64,000 bases of DNA from Thermothelomyces thermophilus ATCC 42464 (taxonomy: Eukaryota; Ascomycota; Sordariomycetes; Sordariales; Chaetomiaceae). The DNA lies in assembly GCF_000226095.1 (NCBI RefSeq), contig NC_016475.1:4646209-4710208 (forward strand). Direction: 5' to 3'. Shown piece after piece: positions 1-12,448 of the stretch. Made by a program: the position numbers and the translations under genes. Under the pieces are notes generated by a model that worked only from the letters and a program-made list of their open reading frames with translations, was not told the DNA's origin and made no database searches. The first letter of the stretch is position 1. Every line of letters starts with the position of its first letter.

Positions 1-2332
1 GACTACTATAGTTTTCCTTACTATAGTAATATTAATCGGTTCGGTCTCTCTATATACCTATTATGTCGGAAATGGCCCTTTGACTATGCTATACTTTTAC
101 TTCATTCTCTAGGGTATCTATAGCTAATTTACAAGTGTCGGCGAAATCAGGTTTATCTCTACTCCACTATCCACTAGTACAAGCATTTCGTACTATTCCC
201 ATTATACTATTGTCTATAGTCGCTTATCTTGCCGCCGTTGTCCAAAAATTGCGGCGATTTCCCATGTTTCTGCCGGGAGGTCTCGATATAGTAGTTTCTT
301 ACACCAGTTCCTCCTATACTGCGCTACCACTCACCACTACACGGGCATTAATGGTTTTCGGGCCCCTCAAAGGGCCCTAACCCGTTTCCTAGGTTAGTAC
401 TAACCTCTTCGGTTATTCGGCTAATAGTGGCTTCGTCAATTATGCTTATTTCTATAAGCTATTAAGTGCTTATAGCTTCCTACCATTAGGTCTATTCTAC
501 TTTTCGTCGTATATGCTATAGCTTCGTCTAAAGCTCCTAGATCCGCGATTTCTTTTTGTCCGCGTAATAGAGGCAATTGTTGCTCTAGCACGAGTCCTAT
601 ATGTCTCGTCCGGTTCCGTAGTACCTAGGCTAGGCTTATCTTGGAACTATCATAATGCCTTCTAGATCGTGGGCTTCGATTTTCTAGAGCAATTCGGCTG
701 CTCTATTTCCTATATCATAGACCTATTCTACAGGGCGGAGGCTTCTGTCCTTATTTCCTTGTCGGGTCAGCTAGTGATTATTTTCGAATTTGTTGTGAAA
801 GTGGTATCGGCATTCGTGTGCTATACACTAGAACCAGGGCACTTGTATATATGCCTCGTATCGTAGGTACAGTTATATAGCATTGCCTAGAAGGTATTAG
901 AACTCTTTTTCAAATCCTTCCCACTATATGTAGGCCGTAGGTACTCTAATGCTAAGGTAGGAGTGTTTCTTCTAATAGTTTTCCTATATACGTTCGTTTT
1001 TTCCACAGTTTATACATATAAACTAGTACTTAGGGTTCCATACGTCATAGCTAAGTTACTAATCGTCAGAATACTCAGTATAGCTATTAGACCTATTATA
1101 TACTATAGGCTATTCCCCTTTAATAGTTTCTATAATACATTAGAGTTTCCTTATCTTGTCCCTTATCTTATCACTTTACTAGGTAAGTCAAATCAAGCGT
1201 CCATCCCATTCGCGTAGTTCTGTATTAAGCTAGAAAACTTCGTTATAATACTATTCGATTTGTTCCTAGAGGAATAGAACATTAGGTCCGGGTCTTTCGA
1301 TTCCTTAGGTATCGGTTGTCTATAATCTATCCTACCTCTACGTGACCATGAAACCCTACTATCTCAAGGCTAGGAGAATCGAAACTAGCGGTACATATTC
1401 TCCTACCATGTCCTATTCGGCGAGACTTGTCTCTGGGTCTATAGTGACTAGTTCGGAGTACGGTGCTTGTTCGTCTTTACTATTGTCATCATGTCTAAGA
1501 CTATCTATATCACTGCCCCTGTCTTTATAGCTTGTGGCTACTACTTTGATAATATCCTTAGTGTTTTCGTCGATAGCTATAATTTCCTTTCTAGGGACTA
1601 GTTTCTAGTCTTTCCTTAGGCTTTAACATTCTCGTTTATAGTATCCTTTCTTTCTATAGTTATAGTAAGTAACGTTAGACTTATCTTTAGCTGTCTTCTT
1701 CTTATCCTACTTCTATGCTACGTCTATATCTATAGCTCTAGGGTACGTCCTGTATAAGGTACTAATATACACTCGCTTTTTCTTGTTGTTAGCCTTAACC
1801 GCGGTTCTATTCATTTGTCCTTGTTTCTACTACTCTTGTATATAGAGTCGGTCATCGATTTTAATGGCCTATACGATATATTTGTCCAGGGTCTTAGGCT
1901 AATCATACTTATATAGCTCGTCTTTAACCTTTTCCTTTAAGCTATTATAGAATAGTTATATTAATGCCTTGTCGTTAAGCTAAGACTTGAACATGTCCTA
2001 TCTAAACTATATAGTATAGAAGGCTACTAACTTGGTCTGTCGGAGATTAGTAAGTCTTTCTTATATATAAATCTTCTCGTCTTTGTTACTAAAAACCTTC
2101 TAAAGCTCTTCTTCGAAACGGTCGTAAAATCAGAAGACTATCTACGTAAACGCGTCTCGGTCGTCTTTGTCTTCCTTAGTAAGATAGTCATTCTATATAG
2201 GCTCGAACTATTCAAGTGCCTTACCCTCTAATCTCGTAGCTATATAGAGAACTTTGGCTTTGTCGTCTAGAAACTTGTCGTTATTAAGCTGGAAGTAGGA
2301 TTAGAGGTTTATTAGGAATCTTACAAGATCTT

Positions 2333-2424
2333 CCTTAGTTCCTCTGTATTTACCAGGTAGTTCGATCTTGATACGGCTCCTTAGTTCCTCTGTATTTACC
2401 AGGTAGTTCGATCTTGATACGGCT
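2333..2424. repeat. Perfect 46-bp tandem duplication inside decayed gag
   Basis: Two identical 46-bp units (2333-2378 and 2379-2424), beginning CCTTAGTTCCTCTG. The homologous place in the full-length copy (about 11356-11400) has a single unit. Because the two units are identical in DNA that is otherwise heavily mutated, the duplication probably arose after the RIP episode. Confidence 0.85.
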
Positions 2425-2682
2425 CGCTTTGGCAGTCTCGAGCGCTTTGATTTTGGTATAGGCCTCGTTAACCAGTTTCTATAAGTACTTTTCGCCGTTC
2501 TCGAGTTCCTTAATTCGGGCTTAAGTAACCTTATCTCTCTAGTCTAACTCCTAGATCCGCTGCTAGAGTTAACCAAGCTAGGTAAGCAGCTATTCGGCCG
2601 TAACGTTAGTAGCTATATCGATATCGAGGTCGAGGTTACCTCTGTTCTAAACTATAATAGAACAAAGGGAGTGGTAATAACG

Positions 2683-3130
2683 TATAACGAACCTAGCTTA
2701 GACTTCTTCTAAAAGGGTTCAGACGAAGGTAGATTAAGCGGGACAGGTAGGCAGGTCGTCTAAGGGATTCGGTAAAGCTAAAGGGTTTATAACAACACTT
2801 AGAGTTATTTCTTATAGTAATTAGCAATGCTTAGTATAAGTACTATGATTATGATTATTACTACTGGTAAACTCCTAGAGTCCATTATAACGAGTGACTA
2901 GCTAGCTATATATATATAATTATCTATCCCTCTTTAATAGTTATTACTAGTACTATTTCTCCTTTTACTCTGTGATCCTGTGTTGTCGACGGTGACATGT
3001 TATTATCACTAGTGAAGACCTTAGTCTTGGCAGTGATAATCTTCTGATTGGTCTATCAAGTGATTAGCTGTCAGAATGTCCCGCGTCCTGGCTATAGCCT
3101 GCCGGGCCGTCTATGTGCTTATCCGTGACA
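2683..3130 (-). repeat. 5' LTR of gypsy copy 1 (LTR type B)
   Basis: 448 bp. The minus strand begins TGTCACGGATAAGC (RC of 3117-3130) and ends at a RIP-altered TCGTTATA (RC of 2683-2690). The lower-coordinate half matches the LTRs at 4497 and 11657. The upper half (U3) is unrelated to them but matches the LTR at 12449-12894. Confidence 0.8.
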
Positions 3131-4105
3131 AGTATTCTTACTATAATGGATTACCTAACTAAATAGGTATACTTCTTTCCTTATAAGGAGTCCTAGATAG
3201 CTAAACAGCTAGTAGACGTAATTTATTAGCAAGTTACATTAGTATATGCTTAGCTATAAGAATAGATTACTAATAGAGATACTAAGTTTATATCAAAGTT
3301 CTAGTAAGCGTTAATATAATAATTAGGCGTCAATAGCAAGCTGTTAATAGTATACCACCTGCAGACTAACAGACAAACAGAGCGACTAAACCAAATTATT
3401 AAGTAGTACCTCTACTCTTATATTAATTACTAGTAAGACGACTAGGTCATGCTATTACTAATAGTATAACTTGCTTATAATATAACGCTAACAGAAACAA
3501 CTAAAGTTATACCATTCTTCGTAAATTACGGATATAAAGCAGACCTTAGGCAAAGACTAGAGGTTATAATGCCGAGAGTAGTAGTTAAAGTAGAACAAAT
3601 GTATATACCATATAAAAAGCTTAAAAAGGAACTCGAGTTTATCAAGACTAGAATAAAGAACTACTATAACAAATATAGGCTTGAGGGACCTTGCCTAGAG
3701 AGGGGAGATAAAGTCTACCTGATCGTATAAAACTTACGAACCAAACGACCAAGTACAAAGCTAGACTATAAGAAGGTTAGACCCTTTATTATCAAAGAAC
3801 GAATTTTAACATCTAACTACTAACTATCATTACTATTATCCATATAACTATAGATAGATGTTTTTTATATTTTACTTCTCGAACTAGTACTAAAGAACGC
3901 TAAGGTTACTATATATATTAAAGTAAAGGATAAAGAGGAAAAATAGGACATTAAAGAAATTCTAGATTTATGTACTATTAATAGGGAACTATAGTATCTA
4001 GTTAAATAGCTTGATTTTAGACTAGAAGATAACTTATAGGAACCCGTTAAGAATCTAAACTACTCTAAGAAATTAGAATAGTTCTACTAGTAGAACCCAG
4101 ATTAA
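3131..4105 (+). pseudogene. Integrase C-terminal region and chromodomain of gypsy copy 2
   Basis: The plus strand can be read with many stops as the integrase C-terminal part (for example around 3560-3950, MPRVVVK-like followed by a Lys/Arg-rich helix). A chromodomain of the form EEILD...YLVKWLDF follows at about 3950-4100. The same peptides are cleaner on the minus strand of copy 3. TAG replaces Gln at several matching positions. The fragment is non-functional and belongs to the chromovirus group of Ty3/gypsy elements, whose chromodomain guides integration into heterochromatin. Confidence 0.8.
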
Positions 4106-4465
4106 CTAAAGGAAAACCTAGGACAGAACTAAAGATAATGCCTTAGTCGATAGTATCGACGGCATCATTAATCTCTAACAAGGGTATAATAGGCGCCTCT
4201 TGCTACTCTTACTATTTAACCGCCTCTAACTTGTCTAAGGTTAACAGACTATACGCTACTATATTAGCACCTTTCTCTATTAAAAACTCCTTCTACTAAC
4301 GAAGACGCTAGAGCCGTATAAGCTTTTTAGATAACTTGTACTAGGCTTCTTCTAGATAGTGTTAGGATTTATCTAGCTTAAGTTTGGTACAATGTTTAGT
4401 ATCCTTAATACGATGCTACTCCTAGAGAATGCGATCTACTAGAACAAATATTAGGAATTACACTT

Positions 4466-4481
4466 AAAAAAAAAAAAAAAA
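4466..4481 (+). repeat. A16 homopolymer
   Basis: Sixteen consecutive A residues in the 3' non-coding part of gypsy copy 2, 15 bp before the insertion point of copy 3. Confidence 0.9.
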
Positions 4482-4496
4482 GGGAGACGAGCTTAT

Positions 4497-4949
4497 TATG
4501 ACGAACCCAACTCAGACTTCTTCTGAAAGGGTCCAGACGGAGGTAGGTTGAGCGGGACAAGCGTACAGGTTGTCTGAGGGATTCGGTGAAGCCAAAGGGT
4601 TCACAACAACACTTAGAGTTGTCTCTCACAGTAATCAGCAATGCTTGGTATAAGTACTGTGATTGTGATTGTTACCACTGGTGAACTCCTAGAGTCTACT
4701 ATAACGAGTGACTATTTACATATATATATACTTTCGCCGATCGCTCATAGTCCCTTTCTATCCTGCCCTTGGATCGCCTTTGGTAGCTAGCTATCCTCCG
4801 CTATCTTTCCCTTTTTGGCAATCGTTCGCCTGTAGTAGCCTACGCTCCCTAGCGATCCTATGTCAGCCTCGCTTCGTGCCCTTCTTGATTGGTGGCTTAT
4901 TCAGCCTTCTATACCCTACCGGGTCGCGGTATATGGTTAGCTCATGACA
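4497..4949 (-). repeat. 3' LTR of gypsy copy 3 (LTR type A)
   Basis: 453 bp, minus-strand start TGTCATGAGC at 4949, end at 4497. It is nearly identical to the LTR at 11657-12109 with mainly C/T and G/A differences. Confidence 0.9.
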
Positions 4950-5065
4950 CGATGCCCCCTCTTTAGGGCTTTCGACCCGAAAGCTTCTTATGACTTGTTT
5001 TAAATACTACTAATACCCCCTTTTTCCAGTAGGTAACGTCCTTCTTCCGCTAACTTCCTTTCGCC

Positions 5066-5740
5066 ATGGCTGATCGTGTTCCTAGGAATCGTCACGATCT
5101 CAAGCGCGAACGATACGCTATTGCGATCAAGATTGAGCGAGAGGGTTACGAGGTCGCCATGCCTTGCGAGCGTTATTAGAATACGAAGCCGTGAAAGCAT
5201 TATATGATGATAGAGGGTTTGAACAAGTATCAAAACTATATTCGCATAGGCAAGAAGTACAGTGGTCCGAACGTTACAGATGCCCGTAGGTTCCTTATTA
5301 TTCTCCTTTATAGTCCTAGGTTACTGACTGTCTTAGTCCTTTCGAATTTGTCGGAGTAGGAGAAGGTTTTGAAAGAGATTACTAAGACTAAGGCGTTACT
5401 TGCTTAGACATTAAGCCGTTTAAGTCGATTACGTCGTTTATAGTAATCCCTACGCGATTGTAGTACCGAAGTTTTTCGTTGTGGCGTAGCTTGTCTAGAG
5501 GAGGAGGAAGAACTAGATACTCCTCTGCCGATATCGGAGATACAGACTCTTACGGGCTAGGCTTAGGCATTAGGTGCTTTTGACGTGTTTGATTAGGAGT
5601 TGATTGGGTTAGATCCTAGTCCTAATTCTAGTAGGTTCCCCTCTTTTTCTACTAGGGAATAGGCTTCGGAGCCGGTTCTTATAGCCGGTTAGGATTCTAT
5701 TGGTAGAACTGCTCTAGTTTCTTAGGGCAATTTAGGTTTT
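5066..5740 (+). pseudogene. Antisense ORF with Cys6-like cluster inside gypsy copy 3
   Basis: Running opposite to pol, between pol and the 3' LTR, an ATG at 5066 opens MADRVPRNRHDLKRERYAIA, with strongly coding-like composition for 37 codons. It then continues with a few TAG/TGA codons. After MPCER, positions where a binuclear zinc cluster would carry Cys read Tyr (TAT/TAC). The spacing is C-x2-Y-x8-Y-x8-Y-x2-Y-x6-Y, exactly what G-to-A RIP of TGT/TGC would produce. A Leu/Arg heptad-like stretch (LSRLSRLRRL) and an acidic stretch (EEEEELDTPLP) follow. A comparable Arg/Leu-rich stretch is readable on the minus strand of copy 2 (4180-4440). I infer a DNA- or RNA-binding accessory protein carried by the element. 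The function is unknown. Confidence 0.55.
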
Positions 5741-8700
5741 TAATAAGTTCCTATAAGTTATCTTCTGGTCTGAAATCAAGCCATTTAACTAGATACTATA
5801 GTTCTCTATTGATAATACGTGAATCTAGAATTTCTTCGACATCCTATTCTTCCTCTTCGTCCTTTACTTCGATGTATATAATAACCTTAGCGTTTTTTGG
5901 TGCTGGTTCGAGAAGTGAAATATGAAAAACATCTGTCTGTAGTCGTATAGATGACGGTAACGATAGTCGGTAGTTAGATGTCGAAATTCGTTCTTTGATA
6001 ACAAAGGGTCCGACCTTCTTAAAGTCTAGCTTCGTGCTTAGTCGTTTGGTTCGCAGGTTTTGTATAATCAGGTAGACTTTGTCTCCCCTCTCTAGGCAAG
6101 GTCCCTCGAGCCTATGTTTGTCGTAGTAGTTTTTCATTCTAGTCTTGACAAACTCGAGTTCTTTTTTGAGCTTTTTATATAGTACGTACATTTGTTCCGC
6201 TTTGACTGCTGCTCTTGGCACTGTGACCTCTGGTCCTTGCCTAAGGTCTGCTTTATATCTGTAGTTTGTAAAGAACGGTATGACTTTGGTTGTCTCTATT
6301 AGCGTTATATTATAAGCGAGTTATACTATTGGCAATAGCATGACCTAGTTGTCTTGCTAGTAGTTAATGTAAGAGCAAAGGTACTACTTAATAACTTAGT
6401 TTAGTTACTCCGTTTGTCTGTCGGTCTGCGGGTGATATGCCGTTAACAGCTTGCTATTAACGCCCAATCGTTGCATTAACGCTTGCCAGAACTTCGATAC
6501 GAACTTAGTGTCTCTATTGGTAATCCATTCTTATAGCTAAGCATGCACTAATGTAACTTGCCAATAGATCACGTCTGCTAACTGTTTAGCTATCTAGGAC
6601 TCCTTGTAGGGAAAGAAGTATACCTACTTAGTCAGGCGATCTACTATAGTAAGAATACTATTGTAGGTTACTCCTATAGCTATATCCTTAAATTCTAGCA
6701 GCTTTGTAATAAAGTCTATTGTAACTAAACTCTATAGTTTGTCAGCTATTAGCAATGGCTAAAGTAGCCTATACGGCTTATATCGTGCCGTTTTGCTTCG
6801 GTTACAGATATCGCAGTTCCGTACGACTTCCTTAACTCGTGCCGTTAACTATAGAAAGTCATAGTGTTTCTTGACTTGTGCGACAGTCTTCATAACTCCT
6901 TTATATCCTCCGAGTTTTGACTTGTAGAGTTCTCGAATCATCTGTAGCTATTAATCCTAGTCATAGATATATGCTTTGCCTTGGTACCAGAGTTTCCTAT
7001 CTTTCTCTTCTACTCCGTCAGGTACCACTAGTCCAGGTGCTGCTTGATACTATGCTTTGTTAATCCTTTCCTCTCGAAAGATTGTATAGCATTCTAGGAA
7101 CGAGTCGAGTAGATTATCTTCTATAGGTGTCTACGTTTCGTGATATAGCGTCCTGTCTATTCGTTCCTTAAACAATGGTAGTGTTATTTCCGTTTATCCT
7201 TTTATATAATCCGTTTGTCGGCTTAAAATGTCTGCTTGTACATTTTCTTTGCCCTTTTTGTAACAGATCTTAAAGTTGAATTCCGCGAGGAATTCTGCCT
7301 ATCGTATTTGTCGTCCGTTGAGTTCCTTTGTCGTCGTAAAGTATCACAGGTTCTTATAATCTATATACACTTGTACTAGTTTAATCATGCTACTGAGGTA
7401 TAGTTACTATTCCTTAAAAGCTTTAACAATTACAAGTAGTTCCTTGTTATAAATCGGATAATTAAGACATAGTCTGTCGAGCTTCTTTAAGAAGAAGGCT
7501 ATAAGATATAGCTTTCCTTGTCCGTCTCGTTATCCTAATTGTCCTCCAATAGCGTAGTCTAAAGCGTCTATTTCTACCTTGAATAGCCTCTTAGGGTCTG
7601 GCAGTACTAGTACTAGATCTTCGGTAATGGCGTCGCGAATCTGCGTAAATGCTTGCTTGTGTTGCTCTTCCTATTGGAATTTAGCATTCTTCTTGGTAAG
7701 CTCGTGTAAGGATCGTATGATCGCTCTAAAGTTCCTGATGAACATTTGGTAGAAGTTCGCAAATCTAATAAAGCTTCGTACTTCTATGACTAACGTCGAT
7801 TATAGCCAATTCTTGATGGCTTTAACCTTTGAAGGTTCTATCTAGATTTGTCCTGGGGATATCTTATATCCTAAAAATACCGTTTTCCTGACACGGAATT
7901 CGCTCTTTTCCTTATTGACTGATAGCTTATACGCGTATAGCGCGTCTAGCACTACTTTTACATGCTTCTAGTATTTGTCTATCGTCTTAGAGAAGATAAG
8001 TATATCGTTAAGATAATATACTGCAAATTTGTCGAGAAAGGGTCAGATAGCTTGATTAATTAGGGCTTAGAACGTTGCTAGCGCGTTTATAAGTCCAAAT
8101 AGCATGACAAGGTACTTATAGTGGCCATAGAGTGTCCTAAAGGCCGTTTTCCACTCGTCGCCTTCTTTGATCTATATATAGTTATAGGCCGATGGCAAGT
8201 CAAGACGCGTAAAATATTAGGCTCTTGCTAACTGATCTTAGAGCCATAAGATCAGCAGTAACGGGTATCGATTTTTCACGGTCTGTTTGTTAAGTTACCG
8301 ATAGTCGACGTATAACTATAGCTTTCCGTCTTTCTTGGGCATAAACAGGATTAGGTAGCCTGCTAGCGATGTTAACAGGCGGATATATCCTCTTCAAAGG
8401 TTCTCCTCCAAATATCGCTTAAGTTCTTCGTTCTATATCTAGCTCGTATAGTAGATCTTGAAGAACTTTAGTCGTGCTCTTTCCTTAAGCTTGATCTCGT
8501 AATCCTATAGGCCGTGTTCTGGTAGTCCTTCCAGATGTTTCGGTTCGAATGCTAGGTGTCCTTTGTATTCCTTCGGTACTTCCCTAGTCTTGTCTCGTCT
8601 CTCGGTTTTCTGATAGTATACGAACTTGGTTCTGTCTATAGCGATGCTGGCAATTTCTCCTGTCTCAACCTACTGCTCTAATTACAATGCTCTACATTCG

Positions 8701-11629
8701 TCAATGGAGAGAACAGCTATCGGCGATTTAGCTTGTTCCTCCTATCGCGATATTGATGTCGTTATACTGCCTCTTCTAGAGTCTGTAGTAGTCTGCCTAC
8801 CATTATCTATCTCTTGTAGTAGATCTATAAGATATGCCTTTCTCTAAGCATCGTCTGCTTATAATCCTTGTATGCTCCCTATCTTACTAGTCAAATATGA
8901 CTCCGTTCGGGGTCGTAGGTAGCTACTATTCTTCTAGCTAATGTCCGGGTTATAATCTTTATACTATAGTAACCCTAATATTATATCTTTATTGTTACCT
9001 ATATCTATAATACTAAATACGACTATTATAGTCTTCCCTATCATAGTAATATCGATCGGTTTAGTCTCTCTACGTACCTATTACGTCGGAAATGGCCCTT
9101 TAACTATGCTATACTTCCGCTTCATTCTCTAGGGTATCTGTAGCTAATTTACAAGCGTCGGCGAAATCAGGTTTATCTCTACTCTACTATCCACTAGTAT
9201 GAGCATTTCGTGCTATTTCCATTATGCTATTATCTATAATCGCTTATCTTGCCGCCGTTATCCAAAGATTGTAGCGATTTCCTATATTTCTGCTAGGAGG
9301 TCTCAATATAGTAGTCTCTTGCGCTAGTCCCTCCTATACTACGCTACCACTCGCCACTACACAGGCATTAATAGTTTCCAGGCCCCTCGAAGGGCCCTGA
9401 CCCGTTTCCCAGGTTAGTACTAACCTCTTCAGTTGTTCAGCTAATAGCGGCTTCGTCGATCGTGCTCATTTCCGTAAGCCATTAAGTGCTTACGGCTTCC
9501 TACCACTAGGTCCGTTCTACTTTCCATCGTGCATGCTATAGCTTCGTCTAAAGCTCCCGAATTCGCAATTTCTTTTTGTCCGCGTGATAGAGGCAATCGT
9601 TACTCCAATACGAGTCCTATATATCTCGTCCGGTTCCGTAGTACCTAGGCTAGGCTCGTCTTAGAACTATCGTAATGCTTTCTAGATCACAGGCTTCGAT
9701 CTTCTAGAGTAATTCGGCCGCTCTGTTTCCTGCATTGTAGACCTATTCCATAGGGTATAAGCTTCTGTCCTCATTTCCTTGTCAGGTCGGCTAGTAGTTG
9801 TTCTCAAATTTGTCGCGGAAGTGGTATCGGCATTTGTATACCATATATTAGAACTAGGGCACTTGCGTATATGCCTCGTGTCGAGGGTACAATCGCGTAG
9901 CGTCGCCTAGGAGGTATTAGAATTCTCTCCCAAATCCTTTCCACTATATATAGACCGTAAGTACTCTAATGCTAAGGTAGGAGTGTTTCTTCTAGTAGCT
10001 TTCCTATATACGCTCGTCTTTTCTACAGTTTGCTCGCATAAACTAGTATTCTAGGTTCTATACGTCGTTACTAAGTTGCTAGCCGTCAAGATACTTAGTA
10101 TAGCTATCAGGCCCATTATATATTATAGGTAGTTCTCCTTTAATAGCTTCCACGATATGTCAGAGTTCCCTTATTTCGTCCTTCATCTTATCGCTCTACT
10201 AGGCAAGTCAAGTCAAGCGCCCGTCCCGTTTACGTAGTTCCGTATTAGGTCGGAAAACTTCGTTACGGTACCATTCGATTCGTTCCTAGAGGAATAGAAC
10301 ATTAGGTCCCAGTCTTTCGATTCCTTGGGTGTCGGTTGTCTACGATCTATCCCGCCTCTACATGACTATAAAACCCTACTGCCTTAAGGCTAGGAGAATC
10401 GAAACTGGCGGTGTATATTCTCCTACTATATCCCATTCGGCAAGACCTGTCTCTAGATCTATAGTGACTAGTTCGGAGTACGGTACTTGTTCGTCTTCAC
10501 CGTTGCTATCGTGTCCGAGACTATCTATATCACTGCCCTTGTCTTTGTAGCTCGTAGCTACTACTTCGATAACATCCTTAGTAGTTTTGTCAATAGTTAT
10601 AATTTCCTTTCCAGGGGTTGGTTTCCATTCTTTCTTCGGGCTCTAGCATTCTTGCTTATAATATCCTTTCTTTCTATAGTTATAGTAGGTAATATTAGAT
10701 TTGTCTTTGGCCGTCTTCTTCTAGTCTTACTTCTACGCTATATCTATATCTATAGCTCTAGGGTACATCCTATACGAGGTACTGACATACACTCGCTTTT
10801 TCTTATCGTTAGCCTTAACCGTGGTTCTATTTATTTGACCTCGTTTCTACTGCTCTCGTGCATAGAGTTAATTATCGATCCTAATAGCCTACGTAATATA
10901 TTTATCTAGAGTCTTAGGCCGATCGTACTTATATAGCTCGTCCTTAACCTTTTCCTTCAGGCCATTGTAGAATAATTATATTAACGCCTTATCATTTAGC
11001 TAAGACTTAAGTATATCCTATCTAAACTATATAGTATAGGAGGCTACTAACTTAGTCTATTAGAGATTAGCAAGTCTTTCTTATGTATAAATCTTCTTAT
11101 CCTTATTACTAAAAACCTTCCAAAGCTCTTCTTCGAAACGGTCGTAAGATTAGAAGACTACCCGTATAAATATGTCTCGATCGTCTTTATCTTCCTCTAT
11201 AAGATAGTTATTCTATATAGGCTCGAACTATCTAAGTACCTTGCCCTCTAGTCTCGTAGCTATATAGAGGACTTTGGCTTTATCGTCTAGAAACTTGTTA
11301 TCATTAAGCCAGAAGTAAGATCAGAGGTTTATTAGGAATCCTACAAGATCTTCCTTAGTTCCTCCGTATTTACTAGGTAGTTCGATCTTAATATACTTCG
11401 CTTTAGTGCCCTCGAGTGCCTCGATTTTAGTATAGGCCTCGTTGACCAACTTCTACGAGTACTTTTCGCGGTTCTCGAGTTCCTTGATTCGAGCTTAAGC
11501 AGCCTTGTCTCTCTAGTCTAACTCCTAGATCCGCTGCTAGAGTTGACCAAGCTAAGCAAGCAGCTGTTCGGCTATGACGTTGGTAGCCATGTCAATGTCG
11601 AGGTCAAAGTCACCTCCGTTCTGAACCAT
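5685..11629 (-). pseudogene. gag-pol of gypsy copy 3, RIP-inactivated
   Basis: The gag ATG is at 11629-11627 (start MVQNGGDFDLDIDMATN) and soon meets TAG codons where Gln is expected. A gag-typical stretch (LPSKYGGTKEDLVGFL) is readable near 11340-11390. A protease-type ending (DIILGL...YKDYNPDI) lies near 8945-9010. The reverse-transcriptase active site near 8005-8030 reads YYLNDILIFS, so the expected YxDD has become YLND by a GAC-to-AAC change. The last open stretch, 5844-6221 (125 codons), is the integrase C-terminal domain ending in an acidic VKDEEEE. After one TAG the chromodomain continues (EEILDSRIIN, then YLVKWLDFRPEDN) to about 5685. No active polyprotein is possible. Exact gag/pol boundaries cannot be set because of the stops. 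Confidence 0.85.
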
Positions 11630-11656
11630 GATAGAACAAAGGGAGTGGTAACAACG

Positions 11657-12109
11657 TGTGACGAACCTAACTCAGACTTCTTCTAAAAGGGTCCAGACGG
11701 AGGTAGGTTGAGCGGGACAAGCGTATAGGTCGTCTAAGGGATTCGGTAAAGCCAAAGGGTTTATAACAATACTTAGAGTTATCTCTTATAGTAATCAGCA
11801 ATACTTGGTATAAGTACTGTAATTATGATTGTTACCACTGGTGAACTCCCAGAGTCTACTATAACGAGTGACTATTTACATGTATATATACTTTCGCCGA
11901 TCGCTTATAGTCCCTTTCTATCCTGCCCTTAGATTGCCTTTAGTAGCTAACTATCCTCTGCTATCTTTCCCTTTTTGGCAATCGTTCGCCCGTGGTAGCC
12001 TGTGCTCCCTAGCGATCCTGTGTCAGCCTCGCTTCGTGCCCTTCTTGATTGGTGGCTCATTTAGCCTTCTGTGCCCTACCGGGTCGCGGTATATGGTTAG
12101 CTCGTGACA
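11657..12109 (-). repeat. 5' LTR of gypsy copy 3 (LTR type A)
   Basis: 453 bp, minus-strand start TGTCACGAGC at 12109, end CGTCACA at 11657. It is followed (downward) by a short leader and the gag ATG. Confidence 0.9.
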
Positions 12110-12448
12110 CTTATAAGAAGAAAGCAGGATACTAGAGCTATTATAAGAACGACCTTAATAAATATAGGCTTTATAACACTTTATATATACAATCATTTTA
12201 TAGATAAGGCCTTATAATATATACTAAGAGCAAAGTATAACGATAAAACCATTCTTAGCAATGTTCTAAGCAAGGGAAGCATAGTAATATATAAAAAGTA
12301 ACTTCTATTTCTCTATTAGCATTTTATTAATATAACAACCACAATATAGAAATAGGAAGAATATAGTACTTACAAGCAAAGGGTATTAGCACTATTTAAA
12401 ACAGCCTAAGAGGGCTTTCAGGTCAAAAGCCTTAAAGGAAGGGCATCG

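Larger units (their letters stand above)
1..3130 (-). mobile_element. Ty3/gypsy retrotransposon copy 1 (5' LTR plus gag/protease part, RIP-decayed, cut by window edge)
   Basis: This is a second copy of the family seen complete at 4497-12109. Base 1 aligns by eye near position 9021 of that copy, so the 5' LTR, gag and part of the protease region are inside the window and the rest lies to the left. Reading is on the minus strand. Gag-like peptides such as KYxGTxxDLxGFL can be followed, but they are broken by many TAG/TAA codons where Gln is expected. The gag start codon is ATA instead of ATG (complement of 2653-2655). Its LTR ends in TGTCA at 3130 and abuts plus-strand integrase sequence, so it was inserted into another element. 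Not functional. Confidence 0.85.
4497..12109 (-). mobile_element. Complete Ty3/gypsy chromovirus (gypsy copy 3), 7.6 kb
   Basis: Two 453-bp LTRs (4497-4949 and 11657-12109) bound the element, and CTTAT is present at both 4492-4496 and 12110-12114 as target duplication. On the minus strand the order is 5' LTR, a 27-bp leader, gag start at 11629, protease, reverse transcriptase, RNase H, integrase, chromodomain, a purine-rich tract at about 4951-4965 and the 3' LTR. This gag-protease-RT-RNaseH-integrase order defines Ty3/gypsy. Stops in frame and altered catalytic codons show RIP, so the copy is dead. Its gag region is close to copy 1, while its LTR U3 half is different from copies 1 and 2. An additional ORF lies antisense between pol and the 3' LTR. 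Confidence 0.92.
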
